A stretch of 64,000 nt of DNA from Tuctoria greenei (lineage: Eukaryota; Streptophyta; Magnoliopsida; Poales; Poaceae). The DNA lies in the NCBI GenBank assembly GCA_036927565.1, contig JAYESD010000005.1, positions 94,962,301 through 95,026,300 of the forward strand. Direction: 5' to 3'. The notes beneath the pieces were generated by a model. The model ran no database searches, was not told the DNA's origin, and saw only the letters and a list, made by a program, of their open reading frames with translations. Position 1 is the stretch's first letter. Every line of letters begins with the position of its first letter. This document shows, one piece after another, positions 1-12,450 of this stretch. A program made the position numbers and the translations under genes.

Positions 1-1582
1 TGAAGATACTCCTCAAGTCAACAGGTACCTCCAAGACTTAGATGAATATGCAATTAAGTTGATTAGAACATGAACAAGCTTTTGAAAGATAAAGACCGTG
101 GTGTACTTTCCGCGTTCCTTGTAAATGCCTCTTAAAAGTGAATTTCTTGATCGTGGTCGAGCCATGTAAGAGACATCACCTGTTGAGTGTCTTTCACGAC
201 AACGGTATTCAATCCTTGCAAACCATCATACAATACTTGAGTTTGTGTGTGTGGTTCATTTAGTCTTGCTCAAACTATAAAAGCTACTGCACCCTACATG
301 TGCACCATTTGCAGCATACATGTGCACCATTTGCACCATACATATGCACCATTTGCACCATACATGTGCACCATTTGCACCATACCATGTGCATATTCAT
401 TGCACTAGACAACATATGACATATCATGAAGCATCACTACCAATGAAGTACGAATGATATAATGCATGATAATTCTAAAATTCAGAGCAAGTATGCACTT
501 CCATTCAGACTATTCCAAGGTGTCTAATGACTACAATCATTTCACCATCTTCATTTGACTTCTTATATGGTTGATCTCTCTTTCATTAAGTGATACCTGG
601 GCAACCGATCACTCAACCTCCCTTGCAACTAAATAGACAATTGAACTTCCGTCCTTGACTTGTTTAGGTTCAATTGCTTTGATTGTTGCAATTATACCGT
701 TATTCATCATGTGATCACCGGTAGATGATCAACCTTGTACAATCTATAATTCTTATTACTCGCAAAGGTTCAGTTTGATTATCAACCTCGTGAAACTCCT
801 TGAAGTTCCTATAAATTCTTAACTTGGTATATGGTAACCTTGATACCTTGATAACCTTGTAGTTACCATATAATTGAGTTCTTTGTTGTGTTGGGAGCAT
901 GTGAGGATACTGAATCCATAAATCTTCAAATGACACCGCGAAGAGTCTTCATCTTCTATGTCTATCATTTGAAGATGTTGATATACTCAAAAGCCTTGTA
1001 GTCGCCATATCTTCAGTATTTCTGTTGTTTGATCACATAAGAGTGTTTAGTGCTTTGCTAATATTATGCTATAGCTAAGGGATCCTATGGTTGACTAAAC
1101 ATCAAACGAGGTTAATGATTGTTGTTTAACCTCGTAAACCATATTAACTCATGTCAGGGGAAATACCACATTGAGTTGTAAGAACCTATGCAAAATCAAG
1201 CAAGCAACCAAGAATCAATGCATAGATAGTCTCAAACTAGCGAGGTGACCTAGAGAAGCAAAGAACAAGTGATGATTATTCAAGTCAAGACTAGGATAGG
1301 ACAAGCGATAGAAGTTCAGTAACAGACGTGGAAGTTTTACGACGTGATATTGTAATGTCGAGCATCTGTCAAGATTTTCAACCTGAAGATTGGAATCACC
1401 AAAAGTAAACTTTAGAATTTCATAAGATGCCTTAAGATAATCACTACTTCGTAGAACCCAAGTCTTTAAGGGCATTGTCATTTTCCTTAGTCAATGACCC
1501 TCTTGTACGGATCGTTCCCTACTCGTTTCTGATGTTCTACTTGATAGAATCTCGGGACAAGATTCCTTTAAGGGGGAAGGAT
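1..1582 (+). mobile_element. 3' internal tail of LTR retroelement G (left part outside window)
   Basis: No convincing coding frame survives. The stretch is assigned to a retroelement because it ends in a purine-rich tract (about 1568-1580, aagggggaagga) directly before a TGTAAAAG LTR-type start, the arrangement expected of a polypurine tract and 3' LTR. A short plus-strand frame just before the tract (about 1540-1580) gives ESRDKIPLRGKD, which resembles the last residues of gypsy pol in grass elements; that match is from memory and weak. A 22-bp tandem repeat lies at 294-390. The rest of 1-1490 shows nothing I can name. Confidence 0.5.
294..390. repeat. 22-bp tandem repeat, about 4.4 copies
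   Basis: Units read tacatgtgcaccatttgcac plus ca and follow one another with only one or two changes per unit (for example gcagca for gcacca in the first copy, catatg for catgtg in the third). It is a short minisatellite in the internal tail of element G and has no coding meaning that I can see. Confidence 0.9.
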
Positions 1583-4146
1583 TGTAAAAGCCCGCTTTTC
1601 GGAAGAACAAAAACGCGAAAATGCGAACTTAAAAATTTTGAAAGTGGACTTGGAAATCCAAACTCTCATGTACTATGTGAGTTAACCAATGTTCACTAAA
1701 AATAGGAACTTGTTAAAACTTAAAGCCTTAACTGGAATATTCCACATAAAATATTAACAATTCAAATGTTAATTAAAACTCAAGTTCCAACATCGACTTG
1801 AGCGACATCATGGAGTTCCTAGCTACATTGATGATGTATAGTACCTTCGAGAACTTCCATCCTAATCTTTTGTTTGGACTAGTGAGAATAATATCATGGG
1901 TGGGACCAACTTTTCGGGTGGCCCACCAGTCAACTCCCATCAAACGTCGTTTGGTTATCTCTTTTGCTCGTGCTTATCGGGAACTATCTCAATGGGTGTG
2001 CCAATGATGCTTCATGCACAAGCTAGTTTTTGAGGTTGTCCTTATCATCGATACGGGCAGTACTCGTGTGCTCTCTCTCTCTCTCTCTGCTTTGACACGT
2101 GGCACCAATTAGAAAATTGAGTCAGTAAGGAATAAAAATCAAACTAAGCTACTGTTCAAACTTAGTAAAATTGTGAATTTGAGTTGCCCAATAAATTACT
2201 CATAATTAAAAAAAATACACCACCAAGTTTTTCACAATTTTTGAAGGCCATTTACTATTTAATTCTACGTGTGCATTGAAGGGCATTGGAGTTCAAATTT
2301 GTATTTGAATTCAAATGAAACCTGGTCAATTGTGGAATTAAACTTCAGAATCTGATTATACACATGTGATTTGTCCTCTCCACAAGAATCTAGAAATTTT
2401 GGATCGAGTTTGCTTAGGGTTTCAATTGCAACAGGAGAAGGGTAATTCAAAGATGAATTAAAAAGTCAAGTTTGAATTTCAAATATGCCACTTAGTCAAA
2501 ATTTAGAGTTTTGTGAGCTCTAACCCTTTTCAGATGTAGATTAGTTTCCCTATTACCCTTAACAAGATTGAACTGAACTAGTGGAGATAATTGCAGCTGA
2601 ATTGAGGGGATAGGGGGGGGGAAAGTGGTGGGGCCCACATGTCATGTTTATCTTGAGTGTCAGAAAGTCGAGTTTGCTTCTTCCTCCGGGCTCTGCTCCA
2701 CGGTGCCCTGAGTGAGCGCCCCGATCTCCCTCCTGGCCCCCGCTCTGCCCTCCCCAACGCTGTCGCTTGTTACTCCACTTGCATTAGGGCTAAGGTGCTT
2801 GTTACTCCACTTGCTTGACCCACAAATCCCATGGAGTATTGGGTAGGTCTACAGCCCGACGAGTAGAAAATGCCATGCTTATGTTTTTAGGAATCTGGTA
2901 GAAGTCGAGTAGTTGGAATCTATTTGCGAGATAGGATTTTATCATACGGGATGAATATGAGAGAATAATGGTTTGTAAATATGAATTGGAGACCGAGCAG
3001 CGGGATAGAATGCAACGAGACGTGGTCTCACGTGCGTAGCCCTGCTTGTGTCGATTGAGGACTGATCCGTGTGTGGCCCTGCTGGAAAAGTTTGAACGGT
3101 ACCAAATGCATACTAGGCATATGGAACCTAGGAAACTGATGTAACTTGATAACATGATTGTCGAGGCATAGCCCATTGTCGATAGGGGTGGGCTGAGGGT
3201 AGTAAGGTGTAAATTCACTGACGGGCACAGACACGCTCCGTGCGGGAACCTTATGCCCATGATGGTGGGACCGGTTCGGCGTTTGAGTTCTCTTGTGAAA
3301 GGTGGCTTCATATGACGTGGTGAGGAGCACGACATGCTCCTTAGGCACGGGTGTACGTGACGTGTTATTCGGGTGTGTCCTGATTGCAATTACCGTCCCT
3401 CGAGGTTATTTGAGCACCACTTGTTCACTATGTTGTGACGTAGTAAATACTAAAGAAGCAAGAAGAATATGATGTATTGAATTATAATTGTTTTGCAACC
3501 TTGTGTGGCTCAGAGATAGCACAATTAAAACTCTACAGTTTCCAAATACTTAACTTGTAATAGCATTATGTGCTTTAGGCATGGCATATCATCGACAAAG
3601 CATTTCTTGTTTGATTGTGGAGTCTATGAAGTGCCATGCCTGAGGAATGTCATTTGCTACTTAAAACATGACTATAAGGATCCACTTGTAGGCGAGTCTA
3701 CTTATGCTATTCGTTACCTATGGTTAGACTTTACCTTGCATATGTCTAGTGAGACGGGTCAGTCTTGCTGAGCCTTATGCTCACGTTTGCTCTTTAACGA
3801 TTTTGGCAGGTATTAGTTTATTTCTGCTGCTCAGGTTGTACATGAGACCTTGAGGTGTTGAGGAGAATCTCGTGTGGAACACGTCGCTACTAGATGATCA
3901 TCATGTTGCTAGTGAGAAGTGTCCTAGGGCATGGACGTCTTCTCTCATGCTTAGATAGATGAGAATATGAGTATGTAGTTCCGCTGCGTGTGTACCTCTA
4001 TTGTACACTATTTTGTAAACTCTAATTATATTTATGAAATGAAAACTTTGTATGTTTTGGTAATTCTTTACATGTGTGCTATTAGGTGCCGCATCGCATG
4101 ACACCACCCAATGAGATCCTTGGACATCGGGACATCGGTCCCCACA
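1583..4146 (+). mobile_element. 3' LTR of retroelement G
   Basis: The segment begins TGTAAAAGCC straight after a polypurine tract and ends with CCCACA, giving TGT...ACA termini. At 4147 the sequence changes without a gap into the interior of another LTR (element A), so the right edge is fixed by that junction. It holds a (CT)9 run at 2071-2088 and only short spurious frames. The second copy of this LTR is not in the window, so the left edge rests on the tract alone. The length, about 2.56 kb, is typical of grass gypsy LTRs. If the model is right, the five bases after it (agtag) should also precede the missing 5' LTR. Confidence 0.55.
2071..2088. repeat. (CT)9 microsatellite
   Basis: Nine uninterrupted CT dinucleotides inside the LTR of element G. 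Confidence 0.95.
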
Positions 4147-4910
4147 AGTAGTCTTTATGATTATTGCATATCACTCTTAATCTATCATCATAAACACTAC
4201 AAACCCCCACCATAGTCTAACTAGTTATGATATGATCATGTTAATATGAATAACATATGCTATGTATCAACATTGGTTCAACGATGATTTAGTTCATTGC
4301 CTTAGGATGGTTTGTGCCATTGCTCCTAAGGTATTTACTTAATATGCTAGCATGGTGCTAGGGTAGTTAAGTAGCATTGGATGTCTCTTAGACCCACGGT
4401 TTGAAGAGCTAGGAAGTAGGTGGTGATAGCCCTATCTGTCCTTTTTAATCCTTCACGTTCGGCTATGCAATAGGATCTTGGCGGGAGTCGTTCTAGTATT
4501 GCTAGGGGTAAACCCGTGCCTGATGTGTTGAACAACTTAGCATAAGTATTCACCATTGACATGCTCCTTAGTATCTAACCTAGGCTATGTATATGTATAT
4601 TAGAAGCATTGTAGGAGCAACTCCCTAACTCTTAGTCTAATCTCCATTAGGACCCATTTACCCTTTAGAATGGATTGCTTAGGTTTCTGTCACACTACCC
4701 ATATTATTAACTTACCCCTATCTTGATAATTGGTTAGTATCCCATAGCTTGATCATAAGAATAATGTCTACTTTACTCCATTGCCTTCATGTGAGATAAA
4801 TACAATACCCTTGGGAATACTCTTGGGTGAAATTCTACACGATAGTTTTTATGCGCTTGTGGACCTCATCTCTTTCAAGAGATGATCTGTGACGTTAGTA
4901 GTCGTCAACA
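4147..4910 (+). mobile_element. Distal half of the 5' LTR of retroelement A
   Basis: This stretch is collinear with 37702-38452 and by eye roughly nine in ten bases agree (for example the shared agtagtctttatgattat at 4147 and 37702). It ends in cgtcaaca, as the 3' LTR does. The proximal half of the LTR, which in the 3' copy starts TGTTGACGGCT, is missing here: element G abuts at 4146. The simplest reading is that G inserted into this LTR and the remaining part lies left of the window. Confidence 0.85.
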
Positions 4911-4918
4911 AGCATTTC

Positions 4919-4936
4919 TGACGTCGTTGCCGGGGA
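4919..4936 (+). promoter_or_regulatory. Primer binding site of element A
   Basis: Eight bases after the LTR end lies tgacgtcgttgccgggga. This resembles the primer site complementary to the 3' end of Asp tRNA used by many plant Ty3/gypsy elements of the Tat/Athila group. That assignment is from family knowledge; two or three positions differ from the usual form. Confidence 0.5.
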
Positions 4937-5070
4937 AGGCAAAGGAAGTGAAGGATAGCTATCACTTGTGATAATGCTATAGGTACTAGTAGTTATTAGA
5001 CATGATTACCCTTGCTTGTTTTCTTCTTTTGTGTGAAAACAGGGTAGTCTTGGCTAACCCATTTTATGGG

Positions 5071-5722
5071 ATGGCCAACAAGGACGCAAGTGCTCAACTG
5101 CAAGATGATTTAAGGCGTACCTTAACAAATGTCCGATAGGAAACACCATTACCTTCCGCAGGAGAATTTCAGCTTCCAGTAGGATCCAAAGTCATCCATC
5201 CCCAAGCTTGAGGGTGGACCAAAGAGTTCTTCTTGGTTTGCCTCCACCATAGGGTCAATAGTTGGCTCCTCATCACAAATTCATGTCATGAGTTGGTCCA
5301 TCAATCCATGACCACCTTTGTGCTCGAGCTGAAGGTGTCCTATTCCCATTCATCATGGATAAGAATATGGTCTCTACTCAAGGGGTTGATTGAAGAGTTC
5401 TCTAGTTCCTTTAGTTTGGCATGCACACCACTTAACAAGGTGGACATGCTAGCGAAGGAACTACACCTCCCATTGAAGTATCATGTAGATCAAGCCAATG
5501 GAGAAGTGTTTGGAGGATCCAAGAAATGGATATCCACATGATTTGTGAAAATCCATGTCAACATGCACCACTTGGGGATTCATTCCCCTAAGACCCATGA
5601 TGATTCTTCCTTGCAAACACAACTCCAATGGCTATGACCAACAAGGAGGTCAAGGGTGGAATCAACATCACCCATGCAATCAAGGAGGCTATGTGAATTT
5701 CAAGAGATCTAAGTTCAACTAG
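5071..5722 (+). pseudogene. Decayed gag-like remnant of element A
   Basis: A start codon at 5071 opens a short frame (MANKDASAQLQDDL) that stops after about 20 codons. Near the end, 5640-5722 reads in one frame as a Gln/Gly/Asn-rich tail (NGYDQQGGQGWNQHH then a stop), a pattern familiar at the C-terminus of gag in non-autonomous grass gypsy elements. Between them the frame is not continuous. No protease, RT or integrase can be found anywhere in element A, so A was probably non-autonomous and mobilised in trans. Confidence 0.4.
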
Positions 5723-7889
5723 CCTACCTTGAAGTATCTTGTCCATGGCCAAGTAAGAAATAAATAAAACATCCAAATGAAGCTCTTGGCCAAGGACAAG
5801 AAACTTAAAGAGCATTCAAGATCCAAGATATCCCACAATCACTTATTGGGATTCCTACCATTCGACTAAGCCCATGCAGCCTAGGGCAAGTGACATTGTT
5901 GATGAAGGGTTTCTTGTTTGATTGTGGATTCCACATGTCATCATGCCCAAGGAAGCTTTTGATCCATGATCAAAGCATGGGTTAACCTTAAGGAATATCA
6001 AGAAGGTCGAAGTGACACCCCTAAAGAAGGAAAAGCCTCACCATGCTCATAAGGGAATATCTTCAAGAGGAAAAATCCGTCACTACATCAACAAGTCTTC
6101 ATCAATATGACGGAGAGTCTAGGGCCATCATGTGGTCCACATGTCCAACTAGCACGCCAAAGGAGATTTGGCATATCAATCAAGAGAAGTTGTCTATGTC
6201 TTCAACTGTGGGATTGGACAACCAATCATTGCACTAAATAGGACGGAGGTAAGTTCCACTCATCGGACTTCATAAATTCGGTGAGTCCTTGCCAATAGAT
6301 TAATTTGTAGTAATCTCATATTTGATTTCCCAAACTCCCTTGAAATCTTGCATTTGCATTTAGCATGTTTGAATTTCCACAATTGCATGTTGGAAAGTAA
6401 AATTTCCAGCCATCATAAAACTAAAATTTTGAATTTGAAAATAAATTTATTTGGATTTGAACATTGGGCATAACCACTTGAATTTATCTTTCTAATTCAA
6501 ACCAAAAATATTTCCATTAAATATTCAATGCATTTGCAAGTTATTTCAAGTTGGGCAAAGCAATTTGACAATGGGTACAACATGCTTTTGAGCTAACATA
6601 ACCCGTTTTTGAGTTGTTTTGTTTGTTCTCGATCCTAGTGCAGCCAGAACAAGATTTGTAAAGAGGTTGGAAGGCCTCATCAGGTGCATATCCCTCTATC
6701 AATCTCATTTTGAGTCCATGGTGAAGGAATGCTCAACATGATGGCCCAATAGAGGAACAAGATGAAACTCATTCAACTCAAACCTCAACTTGGTAGGAGA
6801 CATTGAACATGAAGGTTACACCAAAATCCATGGTCGTGAGTTTCTCACACAACAACCTTCAACTCAGACCGCTCTTCAATTGAGGTACAAGTTTACAATT
6901 TTCCGTCGTTGAAATTGCATTAGGATTGAATGATTTTTGCTTACATTGTTAAGGAAGGTCTACACCTTCTAATCATTAAATTCTTATGCATCCTCAAGAG
7001 AGTGAGTGTTGGCATTACTCTTTTTGATTCTTCAAACAGGAATGTCACCTTACTTAGGAACAAATTTAAACAAGTACCTAGAATTTCATAAGCATTGCTA
7101 AAATTGACTTAGACATATTCTGCCTAGGTAATGCTTATGGAATGACTTAATGGTTGAATTGGTATGTAGGAACCTAGGAATATTGATTTCCTTAATTTTG
7201 ATTTAAAGCTCATTCATGCATGGATCACTAAATTTCAAATTCCTTGGCAAGAAACTAAAAATTTTCAGAGGATAAATTGAGAATCTTGTTTGCCATGACC
7301 CAAGTGATAAATATTTGCTCTTGTAAAAAACTATGATGATTAGAAATTTTACAAGACGAAGGTATCCATATACTGTATTTATATCACTTGCATTGCTATG
7401 AGTAGGAACTTTAGAAAATGTTCAACTTGATTTATGCATAAAGCCCCACTCCTAGCAATGATTCATACATTGTTCATGGATACATTGAAAATTGGACCCA
7501 ATGCATCTTTGTTCTTGTTATTCCCCATGCGTACAAATGAAGATTCGGTTACCTAACCCGAAAATTCATTTGTACAAGTATTGGGAGCTAACCATCCTTC
7601 TCTATCCTAGAGAGGAAGTTTGCAGGAGTAAAATAACTATGCATGCATTCAAAGATCTGATTGTTGGAAGCCCCAAGAGGATTCCATGTCAATATCTCTT
7701 GGCCAAGGAGTAAATTAAGATGGTTGTTATCTATCGGAAATTAAGCCCGAAGTTAAACCATAATTGTACGAGGCCAGAGATTTGACATGGAAACCCTCCT
7801 TGAGCAACCATTGGGCTGCTACAAATATGTGAGAGCATTATGCTCTCAACTATTCTAAGCACTCATTCAAGCTCAAGAGAATTGCCACG
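5723..7889 (+). mobile_element. Non-coding interior of element A, left part
   Basis: About 2.2 kb with no long frame and no recognisable domain. It is bounded by the gag-like remnant and the 80-bp minisatellite. The phrase tttcttgtttgattgtgg occurs here at about 5909 and again at about 3601 (LTR of G) and, slightly altered, at about 37665 (LTR of A), so it is a short shared word and not a gene. Confidence 0.6.
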
Positions 7890-8343
7890 ATCATTTGGTG
7901 TAAGTTATTCCTTTGTGGCTAAAAGGTATGATGTACCTTAACGAAGGAAGGACAAGATCACATCCAATGTATATTGGGTGCAAGTTGTTCCCATGTGGTC
8001 ATAAGGTATTTTATACTTTAGCCGAGGAATAAAAGATCACACTCAACCCATGTTGAGTGCACGTCATTCCTTTGTGGTTATAGGTATGTAGTTCTCTAGC
8101 CAAGGAATAACGGATCGTACTCCACACATGTTGGGTACATGTCACTCCTTTGTGGCTAAAGGTTATCATTACCTTAGCTAAGGAACACCCAATGCATGAG
8201 GGGTACACATTATTTCTTTATGACAAGAAGGTATGATACACCTTAGCCAAAAAATGATAGAACACACTCAAGGCATGTTGAGTACACATCATTTCTTTGT
8301 AGCTAAGGGTTATCATTACCTTAGCCATGGAATAGCAAAGTAC
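7890..8343. repeat. Minisatellite of about 80-bp units, 5-6 diverged copies
   Basis: Units contain a core like attcctttgtggctaaagg, then a variable middle, then accttagccaaggaa. Copies start near 7903, 7982, 8065, 8143, 8205 and 8287. The CACTA transposon begins four bases after the array ends, so the array belongs to element A and was the insertion neighbourhood. Confidence 0.75.
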
Positions 8344-8346
8344 ATC

Positions 8347-9790
8347 CATTACCAGGATTCCAGTTTATTGCAACGAAAAAAATCGTTGCAATAGGTCAAA
8401 ATTTATCGCGATAGGTTGTTGTCGCAACGAAATAGAATGTCACAATAGTTTTTGCGATCCGTGGCGATAAATCATGTGGCGATATGTTATTGCGACGACT
8501 TGAAATCCGTGGCAAATAGTATGGTATTGAAACGATTGCACATCAGTGGCAAATAGTATGGTATTGCAACTATTTAACATATTGCGACCATTTAATGTAT
8601 TGCAACGAAAATTATGGTGTTGCAACGATGTCATATTCGTTGCAAATAGTGTGGTATTGCAATGATTCCACGTTCGCAGCAAATAGTACTGTATTGCAAC
8701 AATTTAATGTGTTGCGATGATTAAATGTATTGCAACGAATAGTGTGTTATTGCAATGATGTCCCATTCGTCGCAAATAGTATGGTATTGCAATGATTCCA
8801 CGCTCGTGGAAAATTGTATGGTACTGCAACGATTTAACGTGTTGCGACGATTTAATGTATTGCAACGAATAGCGTGTTATTGCAAAGATGTCACATTCGT
8901 CGCTGATAGTATGGTATTGCAATGATTTCTCGTTCGTGGCAAATAGTATGGTATTGCAATGATTTATTGTATTTCGACAATTTACCGTATTGCAACGAAT
9001 AGTACGGTTTTGCAACAATTCCGCATTCGTGGCAAACAGTAAGATATTGCAATGCTATCTCTTTCGTGGCAAATAGTATGGTATTGCAACCATTCCGCAT
9101 TCATGGCAAATAGTATGATATTGCAATGATTTCACTTTCGTGGTGAATAGTATGGTATTTCAATGATTTCACATCTGTGGCGAATAGTACGGTATCGCAA
9201 CGATTTCACATCCGTGGCAAATAATATGGTATTGCAACTATTTTACTTTCATGGCAAATTGTATGGTATTTCAACGATTTCGCATCCGTGGCCAATAGTA
9301 TGGTATCACAATGATTTCACACCCATGGCAAATAATACAGTATTGCAACGATTTCACATCCGTGGAAATAGTGATGTATTGCAACGATTTCAAAACCGTG
9401 ACAATAGTGTTGTATTGCAACGATATCACAATTGTGGCTAATATAAGGATTTTGCAGTGATTGCTGATCTTTTGAAATAGGTTCATGATGCAACAATTTC
9501 CGATGTGTGGCAACAGGTTCGTAATGCAACATTTTCAAATCTGTTGGAATAGGGTTATAATGCTACTTTTTCTGGGTGGTGGCAATAGCAGTCCAGTGCA
9601 ACGCTTTTTTGGTCGTGGACAAATGTTTGTACTATAGCATTTTGTAATTTGTGGCAATAGCTTCCTATTGCCACAATTTATGATTAGTGGCAATAATTTG
9701 TTAATGCCACGTTTTATAATTAGCGGCACTAGAATCCTAATGCACCAGGTTTGAAAATTAGTGGCAACATAATTAATTTGTTCGCACACA
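8347..9790. repeat. Left subterminal repeat region of the CACTA element
   Basis: Dozens of copies of two alternating words, one like cgtggcaaatagtatggta and one like ttgcaacgattt, follow at about 40-bp intervals. Towards the inner end (about 9560-9780) the words change to cgtggcaatag and attgccac. Such arrays are the transposase-binding regions of CACTA elements in the known families. Small frames predicted here on both strands are by-products of the repeat. Confidence 0.88.
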
Positions 9791-9805
9791 GTACGTATGT
9801 CGAGT

Positions 9806-11662
9806 TTAACAACAAACATCCATCAATTGATGCAACAAGCATAACAACACCCAAGGAGCCATGCGACATTGCTGCGAGTTATTTACAGTTTTTTCAGCCG
9901 CTAGGGCACCGTAAATAGCATTTCGACCAGTAGTATTAGGGCCAGTTAGTTGAACACCCGACTTCAACTTGCTGTGACTAGAAGCCTTTTGTGGAGTTGC
10001 TGCTAGCCGTTGTTGATACTCCATAGATTTTTGTATGTTCTCCATCATTGTGCGCATGACTGCTATCTCCTTTTATTGCCGTGCACGATCTCCTTCCATC
10101 TGACCCTGTAACATCCGGACTTCATGGTTGAGCTCATAATTCCTCTAGACAACACCGTCCATCTGGGTGCTCAATTCATCATTTCTTCTTTCCAAGTCTT
10201 GCACATGAAAGCTGAGGTCTTGATTTGTATTTTGCAAGGATTGAACTTGCTGGCCGAGGTGGTCAACCATCTGGATATACAGTCTTTCAGAAACATTAGG
10301 TTTAGCCATGTAACCACGCCCCCGAACCTGGGATCCTCCAGAATCGGTTGCGGATATATAAGAATGCTAGAAGATTTTGTTTCTTTCCTCATTTGGCATT
10401 GGGGCTCCCAGCTCAGCTTCCTTGACGTTGACTTGGGCACGTGCCTAGATCTATATACAAAAAGAAAAGTCACAGGTAGATTGCAAATATTTTATTAAAT
10501 GGGGAATGTATGAAGTGTTACTCACATGTACAGCTTCTGCCGGCTCGTTTGCCCATTGACCATTCTTCAAATGGCTTGCCTCCCACAGTTATATGTCATC
10601 GGGTTCTTCTCCGATCTCTGGGTCTCTCTACAAAAAATACAAGTCAAATTAAACATGTACGTATACATATTGATTGAATGATTGTAGTGGAAAGTAAAAG
10701 CATGATTTAGTTTTCATACCTTCTCGTAACTAAGTTGGGCGTAGGATTTTGAGCCAAGCAAGTGTTTTGTCTTTTTAGTTCTTTGATTTTGAGAGTTGGT
10801 CCTGCTTATTGATTGCAATTTTAATAATTAATTTCACGAATGGATGTTATGAAATAGTTTTTGTATGATGTGAAGCTATTAGAAAGCTAGCTAACCTTGA
10901 ATCGCTCGGACCCAAAATAGTCTATAAGCACCGACCAATCATCCTCTCCTATGTCATCATGCTTGTTTTGTTTACGTTCATCATCGGTCGAATACTTCTT
11001 ATAGGTGGCATGCAATGTTGATCGCCACCCCTTGTAGCACTCACCAGCAATCTTCAATATTTTTCTTTTGTCTCATCTGTGTCATCCAAATCCCAGGTAT
11101 TCTGTACATTTGTTATATCACACTGTTATAAACGTACAAGACGGAGGTCGCTAGAAAAAAAATACTTTTGTGGGGTGTCACGACACTAACCATAATGTCT
11201 CACACTATTTCGCTCTTCAGAGTATCGCAAACCTTCGCCCACATCCTTGCACCATTGAGGGGTGCATGTCTTCATAACCACATCATCGACAAAGTGTCGG
11301 TGATTAGGACTAACCGCAACACCCAAGCTATCGACCCACATAATTGGTAGCTTCTGAGTCTCATTCGTTCTATCAGCATATGCTGCATAGCGCAATTTAG
11401 CAACCTTTAGTCCTTTAGCCACCCCTCTTCCAAACTTCTTTCCTGCTATTAGTGTCATTGAAACGGTAAACGTTTAAAGAAAATTAGCAACTGACCAAGT
11501 TTAGTATCATGTACAAATAGATTGAAAGAAGAAAAGACTGATATTCTTACCATCTTCAGTACGAGTGCGGCAAATACGAGCATGGGAACGCCGCGTCCCA
11601 TCAGCATTTTGCTCCATATTGAGTGATGCATTAACTTGTTGACTTCTTTGTTGCTGTTCATA
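9806..11662 (-). pseudogene. CACTA ORF1 remnant (Transposase_24 / Ptta-En/Spm family), multi-exon
   Basis: Read on the minus strand from about 11660 to 9806, pieces match the grass CACTA ORF1 family (Pfam Transposase_24 type). About 11060-10900 gives ECYKGWRSTLHATYKKY and then DDWSVLIDYFGSERFK. After an apparent intron, about 10800-10725 gives TKKTKHLLGSKSYAQLSYEK. About 10630-10540 carries LWEASHLKNGQWANEPAEA after an in-frame stop, and about 10450-10000 is a coiled-coil-like tail (QQVQSLQNTNQDLS) with further stops. ORF1 proteins are thought to bind the subterminal repeats. Several stops make this copy inactive. Exon edges are approximate. Confidence 0.65.
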
Positions 11663-12450
11663 CCCTACAATCTGGCATCAGGCAGTAGTCAGTGGCGCTA
11701 GAGCACCCGTAGTACTGTAGTGGAATTTTAGTCTGGCTGCGAAGCAGGCAAGACAATAGCTGGCGTTGCTAGAGAAAGAGAGGGTTCGCCGGGTGCTCAT
11801 CCTCTGCAGTACTATCGGTTCGGTCAGAACGACATCAGCAGGAGCGCGTCTCGAGGCAAATTGGTGGAGGGCAAGTCATGAACGGTATTAGCAGGTGGAG
11901 GATGTAAGACAGATGAGGCGGGCAGCTTGCGACGTTTAACAAAGCCAGGGTTCGGTCTGGCTGTGCAGTGAACACATTTAAGTCAGAGGATCCACGTCCA
12001 GATCCGGGTGATCTCACGTGAGTTGGATCTTTACTGCATAGCGTGCAGTAAAACATTTAAGTTAGGTGATCTGCGTCCACTGAAATCACTCGGAGCAAGT
12101 CTCGAGTGTAGGAGTATAGTGTAGGTGGCATGGTTAGAAACGGCTAGGGGTTTGCGGGTGGCGGATTTATCATGGCACGTGAAGGATGGGACATGGAGAT
12201 GGAGTAGGGAGACGTGTCGGGGAGGACAGTGAAGTGACCACCAGCAGGGCTTGGGCACTAGCCGGTGCTGGAATGGCCGGCAGCGAGAGGGTTTTGCGGG
12301 CGGCGGGGTCATCATGACACACGAAGAATGGGACGTGGTGATGGTCGAGGGAGATGCGTTGGAGAGGACTCTAATGTGAGCAGCAGCAGGGCGTGGTTGC
12401 CAGTGCCAGAGTGGCCAGCGGCGAGAGAGTCCAGCGTGCACGTGTAGGCA
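11663..12450. other. GC-rich filler with tandemly duplicated segments, no gene recognised
   Basis: Two diverged pairs stand out. The phrase catttaagtcagaggatc at about 11970 recurs altered at about 12054. A block of about 150 bp starting near 12143 (ggtttgcgggtggcgg) recurs near 12292 (ggttttgcgggcggcgg). Frames on both strands across the block are not conserved between the copies, so I do not call a CDS. It may be a fragment of a captured GC-rich host gene. Confidence 0.5.

Noticed and set aside
2802..3389. Long minus-strand frames of 195 and 106 codons
   Set aside because: They lie inside the LTR of element G, overlap one another in different frames and show no domain.
8347..9790. Regularly spaced repeats that could be mistaken for a CRISPR array
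   Set aside because: Units diverge, the spacers are themselves repeats, and the context is a plant CACTA end.
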